Part shown: positions 33,731 through 42,923 of the stretch, piece by piece
Position numbering within the stretch: the stretch's first letter is position 1
Layout of the letters: the number at the start of each line of letters is the position of its first letter
Assembly: GCF_900168055.1 (NCBI RefSeq)
Contig: NZ_FUYS01000014.1
Span: forward strand, 1 to 64,000
Origin: Parapedobacter luteus
GTDB taxonomy: Bacteria > Bacteroidota > Bacteroidia > Sphingobacteriales > Sphingobacteriaceae
Length of the DNA stretch: 64,000 bases
Direction: 5' to 3'
Program-made: the position numbers and the translations under genes
The notes under the pieces: generated by a model
Told to the model about the DNA's origin: nothing
The model's input: the letters and a program-made list of their open reading frames with translations, nothing else
The model's database searches: none

Positions 33731-34636
33731 TCAGAAGCCGAGCATCAACCCAAAGGTAAAGTTCTGCAATCCCGCGTGCTGGGGACTGTTTTCGAAGATA
33801 TCATTGAAGTAATACTTGGCGTAAATACCAAAGGCGCCCACGCCAAACCGGGCGAATGCGCCGTAGCGGAACTCATTAAATGCATAGTCTCCACGCTGTT
33901 TGACTTTGCCGTCTGCACCGCGGTACCTTTGTGTACCTTTCAGCAGGAAGCCCCCTTCCGGGCCAAACGCAAACCGCATCCGGCCCATACCGGAATAATT
34001 TTTGCTCCTGAACTCAAAGGTAAGCGGCAGCCTTAAGTAAGTAGACGTGAGCCTGTTGTTCCTGATATCCGTCTGGTCGTCAACAACGGTCAGCGGCACA
34101 ATGTCCGGATCAAATATATAATTGCCCTTGAGCCGTATGTAAGTCCAGTCGAATCCTCCGGATAAGAATATCCGGAACTGGTCATTAAAGCGGTACCCTG
34201 CCTGCAATACATCAAATCCGAAATTGACCGTCTTTCCGCGCCGGTAATCGAATATATCGTTGTCGTCAGACAGCGAGAAGCTGCCATTGTCCATCAGCTT
34301 GACCAACCCCAGATCAATCCGTGACAGTGTGACCCCATAAATGGGATATGACTTCCTGGGGTGGTCTTTCGTTACACTCACCCGTTTGCCGTCTTGCTTA
34401 TCGTCCGAATCGTACTGGTACGCTTTTTCTGATTTTTCGATAGTAATCATGCCCTCGTCCTTCCCGGGGACGATGATACGCACTTTGCGTTTTTCTCCGG
34501 TATTGACATCTTCCATGATGACGGTATCGGCAGATATTTTACCCAAGCTGCGAAGGCTATCAGCCCGCTTTTTTTCTTGTGCTGCAGCCGTGAGAATAAG
34601 GGCATAAAACAATACTGTAAGGCTAATGTATCTCAT
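33731..34636 (-). CDS. Outer-membrane beta-barrel protein (PorT-like family)
   Basis: 301 residues. The signal peptide ends LTAAAQ. The mature N-part is charged; from about residue 100 alternating strands suit an eight-strand barrel (GVTLSRIDLGLVKL, YRFNDQFRIFLSGGFDWTYI, MRFAFGPEGGFLLKG), ending in FTFGLMLGF with terminal Phe. It is the last gene of a sigma factor, anti-sigma-like and barrel set, a common Bacteroidota layout in which the barrel is a target of the sigma factor (inference). The cargo or role is unknown. Confidence 0.82.
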   Translation of the reverse strand: MRYISLTVLFYALILTAAAQEKKRADSLRSLGKISADTVIMEDVNTGEKRKVRIIVPGKDEGMITIEKSEKAYQYDSDDKQDGKRVSVTKDHPRKSYPIYGVTLSRIDLGLVKLMDNGSFSLSDDNDIFDYRRGKTVNFGFDVLQAGYRFNDQFRIFLSGGFDWTYIRLKGNYIFDPDIVPLTVVDDQTDIRNNRLTSTYLRLPLTFEFRSKNYSGMGRMRFAFGPEGGFLLKGTQRYRGADGKVKQRGDYAFNEFRYGAFARFGVGAFGIYAKYYFNDIFENSPQHAGLQNFTFGLMLGF

Positions 34637-34668
34637 ATCAGTTGTATATTAAATGTTTGATGCTTATA

Positions 34669-35505
34669 TTATTTTACTTTTTTCTTTTTGTTTTTTGCCA
34701 AGCCAAAGTTAAAGTCAAGCTTCAGCGAACCTTCGCTATCATTTGAAAAGGTAACAAGCTTTTCTTCACGTTGGTCCACGGTGCCCACTACATAATTGAG
34801 GATATTACTAATCCCGAAAGGTTGCTTTCGTTCTCCTGCTGACGCCAGCATGGTTTCCTCGTCGTCTTCCAAAGCGACCAACGGTTGGATGTCCGGCACG
34901 TTGGCTAGTGCCTCCTCCATGGCTACGGATTGTTCTCCAGGACGCTCAACCGGAAGCTCCACTACAGCAGTTGCAGGACGTTTTACTTCGGATGCTCCGG
35001 CCACCTCGTACTGTATGGGCTGATTGGCCATGAGTTGCTGGGGGCCTTGATTTTCCACTGGCGGTCTGTCGTTATTTACGCCGGAGTCGAGCGTAGGTGA
35101 CGTATGCTGGATCGATCCCCGATCTTTTTTTGCAAATACTTGTTTAAGCCGTTCGATATCCAACGGCTCGCTGGCCGGCACCGTGTCCTTGTCCGATTGC
35201 GTTATCGTCCCAATTGCGGGTTCGACAGGGTCTGCCTTCGCCACAGGGCGTTGCAGATAGGTGACAGCGACAGGCCTGTTGTACCAGTAAAACACACCGC
35301 ATACGGCCAGCAGCATAGCGGCAGCTGATAACCACCAAACAGGCAGGCGCCGTTGTTTGGCGGGCGCCGCCTTCGCATCGCCCTGTGCTTGAGCGTCCAG
35401 CTGCGCAGCTATCTTTCCCCAAAGGTCTACCGGAACCTCAGGCCGAAAATCACCGAACTTCTCTTGCAGCTGCTTGTCAAATTCATTTCTTTTATTGGGA
35501 TTCAT
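34669..35505 (-). CDS. Probable anti-sigma factor, single-pass membrane protein
   Basis: 278 residues. The N-terminal cytoplasmic part (1-55) begins MNPNKRNEFDKQLQEKFGDF and includes VPVDLWGKIAAQLDA, like other Bacteroidota anti-sigma-type proteins. One membrane helix follows (WWLSAAAMLLAVCGVFYWY). The periplasmic part is low-complexity and ends in Lys-rich KNKKKKVK. It overlaps the ECF sigma factor gene by 14 bp, so the two are made together. Its function as an anti-sigma factor is inferred from place and topology; no zinc-binding HxxxCxxC motif is visible. Confidence 0.72.
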   Translation of the reverse strand: MNPNKRNEFDKQLQEKFGDFRPEVPVDLWGKIAAQLDAQAQGDAKAAPAKQRRLPVWWLSAAAMLLAVCGVFYWYNRPVAVTYLQRPVAKADPVEPAIGTITQSDKDTVPASEPLDIERLKQVFAKKDRGSIQHTSPTLDSGVNNDRPPVENQGPQQLMANQPIQYEVAGASEVKRPATAVVELPVERPGEQSVAMEEALANVPDIQPLVALEDDEETMLASAGERKQPFGISNILNYVVGTVDQREEKLVTFSNDSEGSLKLDFNFGLAKNKKKKVK

Positions 35506-36130
35506 AACGTCCTCCTTCCAATTGTGTTATCCGTTCCTTAAGCCAAGTCCTTGCCCTTGATAATTGTGACTTGGACGCTCCTTCACTGATATGGAGCGTC
35601 TCAGCGATTTCTTTGTGTGAATACCCCTCCAGGGCATACATGTTAAACACGACGCGATAGCCATCTGGAAGCGTCTGGATAATTCGCAGCAGGTCTTCGC
35701 ATTCCAAGCTGTCCATCGAAAAGGTCTGTTGGATGTCGTCTTGCACATCCTCGATGTCCACAGAATAACCGCCGCGCATATTGCGCCGATATGTTTCTAC
35801 TGCCGTATTGACCATAATCCGCCGTATCCACCCTTCAAACGATCCCTCGCCACGGAAACGCCCAATACTCTTAAACACCTTTACAAACCCCGTTTGAAGC
35901 ATATCTTCCGCTTCAAATGTGCTTCTTGCATAACGCATACATACCCCCAGCATTTTTGACGCCATCGCCTGATACAGCTGTTGCTGCGCGTGGCGATTGC
36001 CGGCCTTGCAGCCTTCATACAAACTATCTATTGTAACCGTTTGCTCCAACTTGCGTGTGTTTACTGTAATGATGACGATATGGATAAAAAGGTTGCATTG
36101 GGGGGATGATTTTTTTGCAAAATACTGCAT
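35492..36130 (-). CDS. ECF-type RNA polymerase sigma factor
   Basis: 212 residues from ATG 36130; a TTG at 36049 gives the more usual N-terminus LEQTVTIDSLYEGC. Region 2 is RYARSTFEAEDMLQTGFVKVFKSIGRFRGEGSFEGWIRRIMVN, here cited as one block of known sigma-70 residues by its ends RYARS and RIMVN. Region 4 is LPDGYRVVFNMYALEGYSHK and ISEGASKSQLSRARTWL. It overlaps the membrane protein gene and likely directs expression of the barrel gene. It is 40 bp after tsaE and near porX. PorX acts through an ECF factor (SigP) in Porphyromonas gingivalis (established); whether this one is the counterpart is open. Confidence 0.9.
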   Translation of the reverse strand: MQYFAKKSSPQCNLFIHIVIITVNTRKLEQTVTIDSLYEGCKAGNRHAQQQLYQAMASKMLGVCMRYARSTFEAEDMLQTGFVKVFKSIGRFRGEGSFEGWIRRIMVNTAVETYRRNMRGGYSVDIEDVQDDIQQTFSMDSLECEDLLRIIQTLPDGYRVVFNMYALEGYSHKEIAETLHISEGASKSQLSRARTWLKERITQLEGGRYESQ

Positions 36131-36169
36131 GCTGTTACACAGCGACTTGCAAACAAAAGCGTACTTTAC

Positions 36170-36589
36170 TCACCGCTGCGGATGCACAGTAATGCGGCGA
36201 TGGCCATTACCGGAGCCGGTGATAACCACCTCTACGGCATCGGGAGGCAATAAACCGGCGATTTTTTCCGGCCATTCGATAAAGCAGTAGTTTCCTGAAT
36301 AGAAATAGTCTTCATAACCCAGGTCAAAAGCCTCCTGCTCAGACCGGATCCGGTAAAAATCAAAGTGATAGATAGGCTCGCCGGCGGCGCTGTACTCATT
36401 TACAATAGCAAACGTAGGGCTCGATGTGGCGTCGCCGACGCCAAGTTGGCCGCAGATGGCTTTGATTAGTGTAGTCTTGCCCGCCCCCATTTCGCCATAA
36501 AAAAGAAATACCCGATACTTGCCTGCTGCTGCGAGGATCTGAACAGCCGCACGGGGTAAATCCGTTAAACTTGCTACCTCAATGACCAT
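36170..36589 (-). CDS. tsaE: tRNA threonylcarbamoyladenosine biosynthesis ATPase TsaE
   Basis: 139 residues, a full-length TsaE. Walker A is GEMGAGKTTLIKAI; TSSPTFAIVNEY, YHFDFYRI and FIEWPEKI are the family motifs. TsaE powers the TsaB/TsaD complex that adds t6A37 to ANN-decoding tRNAs. A -7 box (TATTTTTG) ends five bases before the ATG, although porX ends only 22 bp upstream, so both read-through and a near-leaderless transcript are possible. Confidence 0.95.
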   Translation of the reverse strand: MVIEVASLTDLPRAAVQILAAAGKYRVFLFYGEMGAGKTTLIKAICGQLGVGDATSSPTFAIVNEYSAAGEPIYHFDFYRIRSEQEAFDLGYEDYFYSGNYCFIEWPEKIAGLLPPDAVEVVITGSGNGHRRITVHPQR

Positions 36590-36594
36590 GAGGG

Positions 36595-36602
36595 CAAAAA
36601 TA
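36595..36602 (-). promoter_or_regulatory. -7 box TATTTTTG of tsaE
   Basis: A perfect TAnnTTTG match on the minus strand, five bases before the tsaE ATG and in the porX-tsaE gap. Confidence 0.5.
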
Positions 36603-36611
36603 CATTTTTTG

Positions 36612-38165
36612 CTATTTGGTTGTGTACGTTGCGAACGGAATGATCATTTCTTCCAAGGAAATGCCTCCATGCTGGAATGTTTCATTGAAATAATTGACGA
36701 AATGATTGTAATTGTTGGGATAGACGAAATACGTATCTTCTTTCGCAAAAATAAAGCTTGAACTCACATGAAGCTTTGGCAGCATGGCATCGTGCGGATT
36801 CTTGATGTGAAACACGTCCTTAGCAATAAAATTGAGATTCTTGCCCTGCTTGTACCGCAAGTTGGTATTCGTATTCCGGTCGCCGATGACTTTGCTGGCG
36901 TGCTTCACCCGGATGGTACCATGATCAGTGGTGATGACGACACGTACCGATTTTTGCGAAAGCCATTTCAGCGCATCCAAAAGCGGCGAATGTTCAAACC
37001 ATGACAAGGTGAGCGAGCGGTAGGCGGCCTCATCATTGGCCAGCTCGCGGATCATGGCCATATCCGTACGCGCGTGGGAAAGCATGTCTACGAAATTATA
37101 CACCAACACGTTTAGGTCATTGCCCATCAGGTTACTCAGGTTATCAGCAACATCGCGCCCCTGTTCGAGCGTAAGCACTTTGGTATATGAGTGTTTGCAT
37201 TCTTTACGGTAGATCCGCTTGATTTGGTCAGCCAAAAACTTATCTTCGTGGAGATTTTTCCCTCCTTCATCTTCATCATTTTGCCACAATCCGGGGTGCA
37301 GCCGCTCCATTTCCAAAGGCATCAATCCACTGAATATGGCGTTACGAGCATATTGCGTAGCGGTAGGCAATATGCTGTAGTAGCTATCTTCTTCTTCCAA
37401 CCGGAAATAGTTGGTGATAACGTCGTTGATTACCCGCCACTGATCATACCTTAAATTATCAATGAGGAAAAAGAATGTAGGCCTATTGTCTTGTAACGTA
37501 GGAAAAACCTTTTTGCGGAACAACTGGTGCGACATGATAGGTCCTTTTTCGGGTTCTTTCACCCAACGGAGATAATTTTTTTCCATAAACTTGGAAAACT
37601 GCATGTTGGCCTCCGCCTTTTGCAACGTAAGCACTTCATGCATTCCGGCATCTTCGAGTTTTTCAAGCGACAATTCCCAGTAAATTAGTTTTTTGTAAAC
37701 GTCTGCCCATTGCTCATAGTCCAAGTTGTCATTGAGAATCATGCCGAGGTTTCGGAAGTCCTGCTGATAAGCCATGGACGTCTTTTCGCTGATGAGCCGC
37801 TTATTCTCCGTCAGCTTCTTGATGGTAAGCAGAATCTGCTTGGGATTGACGGGTTTTATCAGGTAATCGTCGATTTTAGAACCAATGGCGTCTTCCATCA
37901 AGTGTTCTTCCTCATTTTTTGTCACCAACACCATGGGGACGACCGGATTGATGTTTTTCAACTCAGAGAGGGTCTCCAATCCCGTAAGTCCCGGCATATT
38001 TTCATCCAAGAAGACCAAATCATAGAAGCCCTTTTTAAAGGCCTCTACTGCATCGTTGCCATTGGTCACCGTTTTTACGCCATATCCCTTCTCATTCAAC
38101 AGCATGATGTGCGGCTTCAGCAAATCAATCTCATCATCTGCCCATAGTATATTCGTCTCTTGCAT
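36612..38165 (-). CDS. porX: PorX, type IX secretion system response regulator with PglZ/alkaline-phosphatase-like effector domain
   Basis: 517 residues. The receiver domain (1-120) has ILWADDEIDLL, phospho-acceptor Asp in LVFLDENMPGLTG and DYLIKPVNPKQIL. The rest is the PglZ-type fold with FFFLIDNLRYDQWRVI, FSGLMPLEMERLHPG, VVITTDHGTIRVKHA and YFNETFQHGGISLEEMIIP, the metal-site regions of that superfamily. PorX with the kinase PorY controls type IX secretion in Bacteroidota, and its effector domain has been described as a phosphodiesterase. No porY is adjacent. It heads the minus-strand run porX-tsaE-sigma-anti-sigma-barrel. Confidence 0.96.
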   Translation of the reverse strand: MQETNILWADDEIDLLKPHIMLLNEKGYGVKTVTNGNDAVEAFKKGFYDLVFLDENMPGLTGLETLSELKNINPVVPMVLVTKNEEEHLMEDAIGSKIDDYLIKPVNPKQILLTIKKLTENKRLISEKTSMAYQQDFRNLGMILNDNLDYEQWADVYKKLIYWELSLEKLEDAGMHEVLTLQKAEANMQFSKFMEKNYLRWVKEPEKGPIMSHQLFRKKVFPTLQDNRPTFFFLIDNLRYDQWRVINDVITNYFRLEEEDSYYSILPTATQYARNAIFSGLMPLEMERLHPGLWQNDEDEGGKNLHEDKFLADQIKRIYRKECKHSYTKVLTLEQGRDVADNLSNLMGNDLNVLVYNFVDMLSHARTDMAMIRELANDEAAYRSLTLSWFEHSPLLDALKWLSQKSVRVVITTDHGTIRVKHASKVIGDRNTNTNLRYKQGKNLNFIAKDVFHIKNPHDAMLPKLHVSSSFIFAKEDTYFVYPNNYNHFVNYFNETFQHGGISLEEMIIPFATYTTK

Positions 38166-38276
38166 TCCTTATTTCCTAACGTAAAAGATTGGTTGTATTA
38201 TTATTAATAATTGCGAACATAACGAAAAGTTTGCCTTGACCTGACTTTTTTAACAAAAATTAACAGGCACGTAATG

Positions 38277-38284
38277 TATCTTTG
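38277..38284 (+). promoter_or_regulatory. -7 box TATCTTTG of the HD hydrolase gene
   Basis: A perfect TAnnTTTG match 52 bases before the TTG start at 38337. Two mini reading frames lie in the predicted leader (38298-38324 and 38324-38344). Confidence 0.6.
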
Positions 38285-38336
38285 CGCCATAAATCCTATG
38301 GCGAGTGACGGTACTTCCCATTAATGGAGCTAGGCA

Positions 38337-39584
38337 TTGAATAAAAAGAAAATAATCAACGATCCTGTTTATGGGTTCATTTCCATCCCATCTGGTTTTA
38401 TATTTGACCTGATACAGCATCCCTATTTTCAACGCTTGCGCTACATTAAACAGGTAAGCATGACGCACCTCGTCTATCCCGGAGCCTTGCACACCCGTTT
38501 CCAGCACGCGCTGGGCGCTATGCATCTCATGGCGCTGGCCATCGAAACATTACGCGGAAAGGATACGGCCATCACGGAGGAGGAGGAGGAAGCCGTCCTG
38601 ACCGCCATTTTACTGCATGACATTGGCCATGGCCCCTTTTCTCACTCGCTGGAGCATACCTTGGTCGAAGGTGTTTCGCATGAGCTGCTTTCGGCACTCA
38701 TGATGGATGAACTCAACGCGACATTCAACGGGCGATTGGACATGGCCATCGCGATTTTCAATAACCGCTATCCGAAAAAATTTCTTTACCAGCTGGTTTC
38801 CGGGCAGCTTGATATCGACCGGATGGATTACCTCAGCCGGGATAGCTTTTTTACTGGGGTGGCTGAAGGGGTCATCAGTTTTGACCGCATCATCAAAATG
38901 CTCCATGTCGTTGATAACGAGCTGGTCGTTGAACAAAAAGGTATCTATTCTGTGGAGAAATTTCTCATCGCGCGCCGTTTGATGTATTGGCAGGTTTACC
39001 TCCATAAGACAGTTCTCAGTGCCGAACAAATGTTACTCAAGATTCTCCAGCGTGCGAAAGAGCTATACGGGCAGGGCAGCCCGCTCTTTGCCTCACCATC
39101 CTTGGAACATTTTTTGCGTAACAAGATTACCCGGGAAAATTTTACGGAAGATGTGACACATTTGGAGCATTTTTCTCGTCTCGATGACACAGACATTTGG
39201 TCGGCAGTGAAGGCTTGGGCGTATCATAACGACCACATCTTGCGCATGCTGTGTTCTCGGCTTATTGCCCGGTCCTTGTATCGAACAGAATTATACAGCT
39301 CCGCTCCGCAAGCGCATATCATCGCCGATTTACAAGAACGAGCTGTCAAACACTTCGGTATAAACATTGCTGACACAGCGTATTATGTATGGGTACAATC
39401 CATTGAGAATAGTGCATACGAACAAAACAACAGTAATATCAAAATATTAATGAAAGACGGAAGCGTACAGGATATCGCGGAAGCATCAGATTTGTCCAAT
39501 TTAGGAACCTTGTCAAAAAAAGTTCAGAAATTTGCTGTTTCATTTCCAAAAGAATTGCTAACTATTCCATCATCAATAAGCTGA
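38337..39584 (+). CDS. HD-domain phosphohydrolase (dGTPase/SAMHD1-like)
   Basis: 415 residues. The HD metal motif is in LLHDIGHGPFSHSLEH, with the first His expected in TRFQHALGAMHL and the last Asp in LDIDRMDYLSRD. The family hydrolyses deoxynucleoside triphosphates or related phosphates. The start is TTG at 38337: an in-frame TAG lies two codons before it and no ATG precedes the conserved IINDPVYGFI. The TTG overlaps the stop of a six-codon frame. The gene is divergent from porX and precedes the lipid A operon by 49 bp. Confidence 0.9.
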   Translation: MNKKKIINDPVYGFISIPSGFIFDLIQHPYFQRLRYIKQVSMTHLVYPGALHTRFQHALGAMHLMALAIETLRGKDTAITEEEEEAVLTAILLHDIGHGPFSHSLEHTLVEGVSHELLSALMMDELNATFNGRLDMAIAIFNNRYPKKFLYQLVSGQLDIDRMDYLSRDSFFTGVAEGVISFDRIIKMLHVVDNELVVEQKGIYSVEKFLIARRLMYWQVYLHKTVLSAEQMLLKILQRAKELYGQGSPLFASPSLEHFLRNKITRENFTEDVTHLEHFSRLDDTDIWSAVKAWAYHNDHILRMLCSRLIARSLYRTELYSSAPQAHIIADLQERAVKHFGINIADTAYYVWVQSIENSAYEQNNSNIKILMKDGSVQDIAEASDLSNLGTLSKKVQKFAVSFPKELLTIPSSIS

Positions 39585-39598
39585 CAGCCAGTAAAAAT

Positions 39599-39630
39599 TT
39601 GAATATATATCGTTTAAACTTATACATTTG
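39599..39630 (+). promoter_or_regulatory. Promoter TTG-N21-TACATTTG of the lpxD operon
   Basis: TTG 39599-39601 and a perfect TACATTTG at 39623-39630 are 21 bases apart. The box ends three bases before the lpxD ATG at 39634, so the lipid A operon mRNA is predicted to be leaderless. Confidence 0.65.
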
Positions 39631-39633
39631 CAG

Positions 39634-40674
39634 ATGCAATTTTCCGCACATCAAATAGCTACGCTCGTAAATGGTTCCCTGGAAGGAAACCCCGATGTGA
39701 TGGTAGAGCAACTGGCCAAAATCGAAGAAGCATCCACGGGCAGCTTGTCTTTTTTGTCCAACCCTAAGTACGAACAGTATCTCTATACAACGCGGGCATC
39801 AGTAATCATCATCAATGAAGATCTGAAGCTGGACAGGCCGATAGCGAGCACCCTCATCCGGGTAAAAAATGCCTACACAGCATTTTCCCTACTGCTGGAA
39901 CTGTACAACAAAATGCGTTTGGATAAAGCAGGCATTGAGGAGCCGGTATTCATCCATCCCAGCGCCAAAATAGGGAAAAATGTCTATATCGGTGCCTTTG
40001 CGTATATCGATAAAGATGTAGTCATCGGAGATAATGCTAAAATCTATCCGCATGTGTACATTGGCGACAATGTCAAGATCGGCCATGACACCACGCTGTT
40101 TGCCGGGGTGTCCGTCTACTTTGACTGTGTCATCGGATCGCATGTCATTATCCATTCGGGCACCGTGATAGGCAGCGATGGCTTCGGCTTTGCTCCGCAG
40201 GAAGATGGCACGTATAACAAAATCAGCCAAATCGGCAATGTGGTCATCGAGGACAAAGTGGAGATTGGGGCAAACACGGTTATTGACCGCGCAACGATGG
40301 GATCGACGATTATCCGTGAAGGTGTCAAACTGGACAACCTGATCCAGATAGCCCATAATGTGGAAATTGGAAAACACACCGTCATTGCCGCTCAATCGGG
40401 CATCTCGGGAAGCACCAAGGTTGGTGAAAATACCGTCATCGGCGGGCAGGTTGGCATCGTTGGCCATATCAATATTGCCAATGGCAGTCAGATACAGGCG
40501 CAATCCGGTGTAAACCGTACCATTGCCGAGGAAGGCAAAAAATGGTCCGGCAGCCCCGCGGCTCCTTATAATGCGCAAATGCGCTCTCAAGTGGTCTACT
40601 CTCGCCTTCCGGAATTGGAGCGTCGGCTTGAAGAGTTGGAACAGCTATTATTAACCAAAGAACTATCGAAATAA
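39634..40674 (+). CDS. lpxD: UDP-3-O-acylglucosamine N-acyltransferase
   Basis: 346 residues from ATG 39634 (a TTG at 39628 lies inside the -7 box and is rejected). The N-terminal uridine-binding domain has [16 protein letters not shown]. The left-handed beta helix of hexapeptide repeats follows ([20 protein letters not shown]), with the catalytic His in [16 protein letters not shown]. LpxD adds the second hydroxyacyl chain in lipid A synthesis. First gene of the operon lpxD-lpxC/fabZ-lpxA-ABC ATPase. Confidence 0.96.
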   Translation: MQFSAHQIATLVNGSLEGNPDVMVEQLAKIEEASTGSLSFLSNPKYEQYLYTTRASVIIINEDLKLDRPIASTLIRVKNAYTAFSLLLELYNKMRLDKAGIEEPVFIHPSAKIGKNVYIGAFAYIDKDVVIGDNAKIYPHVYIGDNVKIGHDTTLFAGVSVYFDCVIGSHVIIHSGTVIGSDGFGFAPQEDGTYNKISQIGNVVIEDKVEIGANTVIDRATMGSTIIREGVKLDNLIQIAHNVEIGKHTVIAAQSGISGSTKVGENTVIGGQVGIVGHINIANGSQIQAQSGVNRTIAEEGKKWSGSPAAPYNAQMRSQVVYSRLPELERRLEELEQLLLTKELSK

Positions 40675-40710
40675 ATAAGCGCTTAGCCTCCTTGCAAAAG
40701 GACAAGCCAA

Positions 40711-42129
40711 ATGACAACGATGAACGTAAAACAACGAACAATCAAATCAGAAATTATCGTTTCAGGAGTAGGCCTTCACACCGGCAAACCCGTAACCATG
40801 ACCTTAAAACCTGCACCAGAACACCATTGGTACAGATTCAGGCGCATCGATCTGGAAAGCCAACCCACAATTTTGGTAGATGCCGATAACGTTTCAGACA
40901 CTTCCCGGGGTACGACCATCTCACAAAATGGCGCCAGCGTCAGTACCATCGAACATTTGATGGCTGCTTTGGTGGGTCTGCAGATAGACAACGTGCTTAT
41001 CGATATTGACGGGCCCGAGGTGCCCATCATGGATGGCAGCTCCGCGCCGTTTGTACGGGCAATTGAGCAAACGGGCTATGTAGACCAAGGTGCAGACCGG
41101 GATTATTACGAAATTCCGCACAACATACACCACACGGAGCCCGACAGGAAAGTAGAGATGGTAGCGATGCCATTGGATGGCTATCGGTTTACCTGCATGA
41201 TTGATTTTAATTCGCCCGTATTGGGAAGCCAGCATGCGTCTATCAGTGGCATTGATGAGTTTTCTAAGGATATTGCCTCCTCGCGCACCTTCTGCTTCCT
41301 GCATGAGCTGGAAATGCTGTTGCAAAACAACCTCATTAAAGGGGGAGACCTCAACAATGCCATTGTCGTGGTGGATAAGGAGGTCAGCAAGGACGAACTG
41401 CGGCACCTGGCAAAATTATTCAACCGGGAAGACATTGACGTGGCAAAAGAAGGCATACTGGATAACATTGAACTACGTCATCAAAATGAGCCCGCCAGAC
41501 ATAAGCTACTCGACATGATTGGAGACCTGGCTTTGGTAGGCCGCCCCATAAAGGGCCACATCATGGCTGCGCGACCCGGGCACGCTGCCAACGTGGCTTT
41601 TGCCAAAAAAATCAAAGCACAAATCAAAAAAGAAAAGGGCCGGAAATACATCAAGATATATGACCCTAACATGCCACCCCTGTACGATACGGTGCAAATC
41701 ATGAAAATCCTGCCTCACAGACAGCCTTTTCTCATGGTGGACAAAATTCTTGAGCTTACCAAGACACATGTGGTGGGGTTAAAAAACGTCACCATGAATG
41801 AAGATCTATTCATGGGGCATTTCCCCGGCGCCCCCGTATTTCCCGGTGTGTTACAAATAGAGGCCATGGCCCAGACCGGAGGCATACTCGTACTAAGTAC
41901 TGTATCCGACCCGGAAAACTACCTCACCTTGTTCCTCAAAATAGAAAACGCCCGGTTTAAGGCTCAAGTGAACCCCGGAGACACCATCATCTTCCGCTGC
42001 GACCTGCTGGAACCTATCCGCAGGGGCATCGCCCAGATGAAAGGAATAGGGATGGTTGGCGAAAAAATCGTCGTTGAAGCTGAGTTGATGGCTCAGATTG
42101 TAAAAGTAAAAGAGAGCCAAGTATCATGA
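40711..42129 (+). CDS. lpxC-fabZ: Bifunctional UDP-3-O-acyl-N-acetylglucosamine deacetylase / 3-hydroxyacyl-ACP dehydratase
   Basis: 472 residues, the fused form typical of Bacteroidota. The LpxC part (1-310) has the zinc-site regions STIEHLMAALVGLQIDNV and HKLLDMIGDLALVGRPIKGH. The FabZ part (about 325-472) has the hot-dog fold with catalytic His in ILPHRQPFLMVDKI and Glu in GHFPGAPVFPGVLQIEAMAQ. LpxC performs the committed step of lipid A synthesis. FabZ competes for the same hydroxyacyl-ACP pool, so fusion fixes their ratio. The stop overlaps the lpxA start by four bases. Confidence 0.97.
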   Translation: MTTMNVKQRTIKSEIIVSGVGLHTGKPVTMTLKPAPEHHWYRFRRIDLESQPTILVDADNVSDTSRGTTISQNGASVSTIEHLMAALVGLQIDNVLIDIDGPEVPIMDGSSAPFVRAIEQTGYVDQGADRDYYEIPHNIHHTEPDRKVEMVAMPLDGYRFTCMIDFNSPVLGSQHASISGIDEFSKDIASSRTFCFLHELEMLLQNNLIKGGDLNNAIVVVDKEVSKDELRHLAKLFNREDIDVAKEGILDNIELRHQNEPARHKLLDMIGDLALVGRPIKGHIMAARPGHAANVAFAKKIKAQIKKEKGRKYIKIYDPNMPPLYDTVQIMKILPHRQPFLMVDKILELTKTHVVGLKNVTMNEDLFMGHFPGAPVFPGVLQIEAMAQTGGILVLSTVSDPENYLTLFLKIENARFKAQVNPGDTIIFRCDLLEPIRRGIAQMKGIGMVGEKIVVEAELMAQIVKVKESQVS

Positions 42130-42920
42130 TACAACCGCTAGCATATATACACCCTCAAGCCAAGATTGCCGGCAATGTGGTTATCGAACCGTTTGTAACT
42201 ATCCACAAAGATGTTGTCATTGAAGAAGGTACGTGGATTGGCTCGAATGTGACCATCATGGATGGCGCCCGTATCGGCAAGAATTGCCGTATATTTCCAG
42301 GCGCCGTTATTTCGGGAATTCCGCAAGATCTGAAATTTGATGGTGAAGAGACGACAGCCGAAATCGGTGATAACACCACCATCAGGGAGTGCGTCACCGT
42401 AAACCGGGGCACCAAGGATAAGTGGAAAACCGTTATTGGTAAAAACTGCCTTATCCAAGCCTATAGCCATATCGCCCATGATTGTGTCGTAGGAGATAAC
42501 TGTATTTTTTCAAATAGCAGCACACTGGCTGGCCATATCACGGTGGGCGACTATGTCGTGCTGGCGGGCATGGTCGCTGTACACCAGTTTTGCCATATCG
42601 GCTCACACGCCTTCATTGCGGGGGGCTCGTTGGTCCGTAAAGATGTACCACCTTTTGTGAAAGCTGCACGCGAACCCCTGTCGTACGTGGGCATCAATTC
42701 CGTCGGCTTGCGACGGAGAGGTTTTTCATCCAACCAAATCAATGAGATACAAGACATCTACAGGGTACTGTTTGTCAAAAACAACAACCTCACGAAAGCG
42801 TTAGACATCATTGAAGCGGAGTATAAACCCACGGAAATACGCGACGAAATACTTGACTTCGTACGAAATTCCAACCGGGGTGTCATGAAAGGCTTTGGCC
42901 AAAGTAAGGGCATACTGTAA
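42126..42920 (+). CDS. lpxA: UDP-N-acetylglucosamine acyltransferase
   Basis: 264 residues. Hexapeptide beta-helix repeats fill residues 5-190 (IHPQAKIAGNVVIEPFVTIH), with catalytic His in YSHIAHDCVVGDN and the C-terminal helical domain containing NSVGLRRRGFSSNQI, a family signature. It performs the first acylation of lipid A. ATGA overlap with lpxC-fabZ shows tight coupling; three bases separate it from the ABC ATPase gene. Confidence 0.97.
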   Translation: MIQPLAYIHPQAKIAGNVVIEPFVTIHKDVVIEEGTWIGSNVTIMDGARIGKNCRIFPGAVISGIPQDLKFDGEETTAEIGDNTTIRECVTVNRGTKDKWKTVIGKNCLIQAYSHIAHDCVVGDNCIFSNSSTLAGHITVGDYVVLAGMVAVHQFCHIGSHAFIAGGSLVRKDVPPFVKAAREPLSYVGINSVGLRRRGFSSNQINEIQDIYRVLFVKNNNLTKALDIIEAEYKPTEIRDEILDFVRNSNRGVMKGFGQSKGIL

Positions 42921-42923
42921 GCC

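Noticed and set aside
39889..40590. Long minus-strand frame opposite lpxD (233 codons)
   Set aside because: Hexapeptide repeats give repeated open antisense frames. lpxD itself is certain, and no start or promoter for the antisense frame is seen.
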